This document shows positions 17,301 to 20,000 of a stretch of DNA of 20,000 bases, piece after piece. How positions within the stretch are numbered: position 1 is the first letter of the stretch; the number at the start of each line of letters is the position of its first letter. Source of the DNA: Isochrysis galbana. Lineage: Eukaryota; Haptophyta; Isochrysidales; Isochrysidaceae. A model generated the notes under the pieces. The model had not been told where the DNA came from. It saw nothing but the letters and a program-made list of their open reading frames with translations, and did no database searches. A program made the translations under genes and the position numbers. Location: NCBI GenBank assembly GCA_018136815.1, contig CM030937.1:5610026-5630025 (forward strand), given 5' to 3'.

Positions 17301-17737
17301 AAAGAGAGTCCGCAGGAGGGCAGTGGAGGTTGGGCGGAAAGGTTTGGAGAGGGGAGAGTTGGAAGAGAGGGTGTTTGTGCGCGGGAGTGATCAAGTGGCA
17401 GAGAGAGGAGCGGACGTGAGCGCCGGCAATCCACCTGGAGCCATCCCTCTTCCCTGGAGAGTACCATGTAGCCGAGCAGCGGGTCGTCGACATCGAGTCT
17501 ATCGGCCATGTACTCGAGCGAGAGGGGTTTGGAGGCGTCTCGAGCGGAGGAGGCGCGTCGGCGCACAGCCTCATTCACCATCACCACCATCTCGCCCAGG
17601 AGAGTCAGCCAGAGCTCTCGGGGAGGCTTGACAATCACAGAAGAGAGAGAGAGGTCTTTTCCACAGGCGTTTGGGATCTGCCGAGGCTCGTATTTGGGCT
17701 CGTGGACGGGGGGAAGGGCAAAGCGACGGGCAAGCAT
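14347..17737 (-). CDS. Six-exon GNAT acetyltransferase - LysM repeat - bromodomain protein
   Basis: Exons on the minus strand are 17737-17435, 17232-16390, 16155-15829, 15552-15418, 15335-15049 and 14929-14347. All introns are GT-AG (202, 234, 276, 82 and 119 bases) and every phase agrees, giving 825 aa. Residues ~34-225 are a GNAT fold: the acetyl-CoA loop LLGALGCGRWL and the motif B end SIPFYERMGFVRVGA are visible. A Lys/Arg-rich linker (~240-265) could be a nuclear signal. LysM 1 is ~274-325 (EQGDETLGELATRLGV to RLLIP). LysM-like units follow at ~343-396 and ~490-536, sharing PFKE/PFKK, LGIEP/LGLDP and LKGLQ. Residues ~537-631 hold a Trp-rich segment (YEYWYVLTYLPDLQWCRVAP). The bromodomain is ~692-790 (PVDWRGLGLHDYP, HPMDIGT, NAMLYN with the acetyl-lysine-binding Asn). 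A chromatin acetyltransferase role is inferred. The frame stays open upstream to 17920 through an Arg-Glu microsatellite; ATG 17737 is preferred, but an earlier start is possible. Confidence 0.85.
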
Positions 17738-17754
17738 GTGCAGGGAGAGGGTGG

Positions 17755-17813
17755 AGCGCTCCTTCTCCCCCAACTGGCACTCTCTCTCTTTCTCTCTCTC
17801 TCTCCCCCCCCCC

Positions 17814-17876
<63 letters not shown>

Positions 17877-18040
17877 GCTCGCTCGCTGGCTCGCTCCCTC
17901 TCTCCCCCTTCTCTCTCCATCTTTCCATCTCTCTCTCTTTCTCATGGATTCCCCCCCCAACCCCACCCCTTTTCTCCCCTCCTCGCCCCCTCCCCCCCCC
18001 CCCGCCCCCCTCTCCCCCCAACTTCTTTCTCTCCATCGCG
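17755..18040. repeat. CT/GA microsatellite and C-rich tract
   Basis: On the + strand (CT)n runs about 17820-17875, flanked by CTCC and poly-C interruptions (17809-17818 and around 17990-18003). It lies directly upstream of the likely start of the minus-strand acetyltransferase gene, whose sense strand therefore reads GA here. This is the opposite strand sense to the tracts at the SPEF1-like and FBT genes. Confidence 0.85.
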
Positions 18041-18256
18041 CCCGGTGGCTTCCCGCGCGCGCCGGTGAGTGGCTCTTCTAACTTCTATCGCTTATTGCTT
18101 CACTCATACCATCAGAGTTTTATTGTTGGGTCAGTATAACCTTAGTGCTGCGGGGCCGTAGCCCTTCGACCTTCGACGGCAACGGAGCCCCTCCCCACCC
18201 CAAGTACTCCGCTAAGTCGTTGCCTTGGCAATCGTGTATCAATCGTTGAAATCGTA

Positions 18257-18310
18257 ATCACGGCGCTCTCGATAAAAGTTAAAAGTGATACAGCTTACAA
18301 GCGCCGTGAT
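18257..18310. repeat. 11-bp inverted repeat with 32-nt spacer
   Basis: ATCACGGCGCT (18257-18267) and AGCGCCGTGAT (18300-18310) are perfect reverse complements. The right arm is followed by further GTGAT-containing units (GCCGTGATATGCGTGATGGTGATGG spread over 18311-18335). It may be a regulatory site cluster or a small element end. Confidence 0.55.
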
Positions 18311-18454
18311 GCCGTGATATGCGTGATGGTGATGGAGAAGCTGCTTCTAGTCACCAAGGCCCAGGCCAAGGCCAAGGCACTAAGGGGATTGCTTGGGGTT
18401 GGGGCGGCGATGCCGTATACCTTATACCCATCTATACATTGACCCCCTATACAG

Positions 18455-18575
18455 GGCATGTGGGGGTGTACGGGAGAGGGGAGAGGGGGGGGGGTATGGG
18501 GTATGCAGGGGCATGGGTGGCATGTGGAGGTGTGCAGGGGGTATGCAGGCACATGCACATGCAGGGTTGGGGGGC
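18455..18575. repeat. G-rich irregular minisatellite
   Basis: Loose repetition of GGGTATGCAGG/GGCATGTGG-type units with G runs (a run of ten G near 18484-18493). Units differ too much to define one period by eye. Confidence 0.5.
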
Positions 18576-19223
18576 CAATTGATCGCGCACGGCGAGCGTT
18601 AAGCCCTTAGTTTGACTTGTGCTCGCGTTCTCCCCCCTCCCTCTGGCTCTGGGCGGAATCCTCTTCCGCCGGACAAGCACGACGAACTGAGGTCGGCGCC
18701 TGACCGCCGTCTCCCAGTATCATATGATCTCATCACACATCACTTCGATCTCAGAACACATCACATCAAAAGTACTTCTAGTAAAACTATAGCACTTTGG
18801 CGTGAAATCAAGTTGCCATTGTGGCATAGGGTGCAGCGGCACATCACTTACGATCACGGCTCCGCCTTGCGCAAAAGGCAATATAGAAGCCTTTGATGGA
18901 ATGGGACCAAAGTCGGACCCACAATAATGGCGCAATGATGGTCTAGCGCCGTGGCGCGAGTGATAGCTCGCGAACACTAGAGCAAAAAGCGACATGGAAG
19001 AAGGCACGAAGGCCATAGGTTCGCTCAACGCGCCCGGCGCTGGGACCACGTGGAGCACGCTTCGAACGTGCCCCACGCCTGCATAGATACATCTCCGGCA
19101 GCCGCGCCCTGACCGCCGCGCGCCATCGCCGGCAGCTGTGCGAGTCCAACCCGCATCACCGGCAAAAACTAGGCGCCCGTGTGAGCGGCCGCTGCGCCAC
19201 CGAAGGGCATGCACATCCTCCAG

Positions 19224-20000
19224 TCACCTCGGGGCAATTGGCTGGAGGCCCTCGAGACATTCTGCGTCGGGGTCGCCCCGGAAGCCTTCGAGTGTCGACG
19301 TTAGACTCACGACCCGCCAATCCGTACCGTCCCCCTTGTTGCGGGAGAGCGTTATGCGCCACAGGCAGTCGTAGCACGATGAGTCGCCCTTCAGGTGCTT
19401 GGGCTCTTTCCATGAAATCTCGTCACAGGCCAAGGGCCATCTGGAATGCAAGGACGCACGAGATCAGAAGAAACCACACGTTAGGACGTGCCCGCCCAAG
19501 CCTGATGTGCCCGCCCAAGTCTGACGTGCTCGCCTGCGATGCACACACTGCGCGCAGTCTTGCCGAAAACTCGCGCGTGCGCTGTGACTGCAGCGCACTC
19601 TTTTGGCCATGAGTGGTCCCATCCACTCGGTCCCAACAGTTCCTTGACGAGCCCGGGCATCTCGCCATGATGCCAGACCGCGACAATGCTGTCTTGATGG
19701 TGCCTGAGCAGCGAATGGACCTCCGATTTGAAGTCGCGATACTCTCCCGCCTGGAACGCGCGTCGGTTGTTGGGGAGGGTAAGCTTGTCAGCCGGGCAAA
19801 TAGCTATCGCACGTCAATGTGCAGGGTCTTACCTCGATGTGGTCCAGGACTTGAAGGCCAAGCGCCTCCGCGAGGGGCGTGGCCGTGTCGACCGCGCGGT
19901 GCGACTTGCCCGGCTTCGTCTGGGAGGCTAGTACGTGCTTCGGTGGCCCCGACGGCAGCGCGAGCGAGGGACGTTGCGCCGACATGCACCGTGCGAGGTA
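19224..20000 (-). CDS. Histidine-phosphatase superfamily (phosphoglycerate-mutase-like) protein, 3' part in three exons
   Basis: Visible exons on the minus strand are 20000-19833 (enters from the right edge in phase 0), 19750-19599 and 19440-19224. The introns are 82 bases (GAG|GTAAGA to TTCCAG) and 158 bases (AAGA|GTGCGC to ATTCCAG), and the phases agree, giving 178 aa to TGA 19224-19226. Exon A has PKHVLASQTKPGKSHRAVDT and TPLAEALGL, the helix after the active-site loop in a phosphoglycerate-mutase-like subfamily. Exon B has SIVAVWHHGEMPGLVKELLG, where the His after the hydrophobic strand fits the second catalytic His. Exon C has CYDCLWRITLSR and a short end. The N-terminal RHG motif would lie outside the window, so activity cannot be judged. 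An ATG at 19985 exists, but the frame continues upstream of it with family-like sequence. The substrate is unknown. Confidence 0.72.

Larger units (their letters stand above)
18041..19223. other. Intergenic between two minus-strand genes
   Basis: No supported gene. It holds an inverted repeat near 18257-18310, a G-rich irregular minisatellite (about 18455-18575) and an AT-richer stretch at 18710-18810. A 164-codon frame at 18720-19214 (minus) has no recognisable domain and no codon pattern distinct from its shadows. The left part is likely promoter of the acetyltransferase gene, and the right part is the 3' flank of the phosphatase-like gene. Confidence 0.5.

Noticed and set aside
17571-18139. 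Open frames with Ser-Leu or Arg-Glu stretches around 17750-18040
   Set aside because: Same microsatellite effect. Only the minus-strand frame from 17737 downward carries conserved sequence.
18720-19214. 164-codon minus-strand frame
   Set aside because: It has no domain-like segment, overlaps equal-quality frames on the other strand and no splice link to neighbours was found.

Overview
The window looks like nuclear DNA of a unicellular, probably flagellated eukaryotic alga. Four things suggest this. Two genes are split by GT-AG introns that can be followed frame by frame (GTGCG- and GTAAG-type donors). There is an axonemal gene of the SPEF1/CLAMP family and a folate-biopterin-type (FBT/BT1) transporter. 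GC is high, with long GA/CT microsatellites and poly-G/C runs. The intergenic space holds DNA transposon genes. A haptophyte or similar alga with a secondary plastid would fit, but that placement is inference. There is no bacterial operon structure, CRISPR array, rRNA or tRNA that I could see.

Layout: (1) 1-921 (+) is the C-terminal part of a multispanning EamA/DMT-type transporter that enters from the left edge. (2) 922-2366 is non-coding, with a 19-base G run and several GC-rich inverted repeats. (3) 2367-3819 (+) is a Mutator-like (MULE) transposase remnant. It has the D...CxxH...E core in one frame and a nuclear-localisation-like stretch plus a CXC-type cysteine-rich tail in the +1 frame, meeting at a UGC-UGA-C junction. 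It is followed by a near-perfect hairpin at 3940-3977. (4) 5205-5879 (-) is an intact, intronless SPEF1/CLAMP-type calponin-homology protein. It is divergent from (5) 7768-9912 (+), an FBT-family transporter; they share about 1.9 kb containing an almost 900-base polypurine tract and a second CT-rich tract. (6) 9913-12492 is mostly non-coding, with recurring GTAGTCTT motifs and AT-rich patches. (7) 12493-13506 (+) is a tyrosine recombinase with all catalytic residues, followed by a 50-base direct repeat in two copies and a 14-base palindrome. (8) 14347-17737 (-) is a six-exon gene reconstructed here, predicted 825 aa: GNAT acetyltransferase, LysM and LysM-like repeats, then a C-terminal bromodomain. 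(9) 19224-20000 (-) is the 3' part of a histidine-phosphatase (phosphoglycerate-mutase-like) gene in three visible exons, running off the right edge.

The host genes do not form one pathway: they cover membrane transport, flagellar axoneme, chromatin or acetylation, and a phosphatase-fold protein. The two mobile-element genes are separate insertions. The most unusual items are the GNAT-LysM-bromodomain architecture, the AG|GT duplication at most of that gene's intron boundaries, and the frame break in the MULE.
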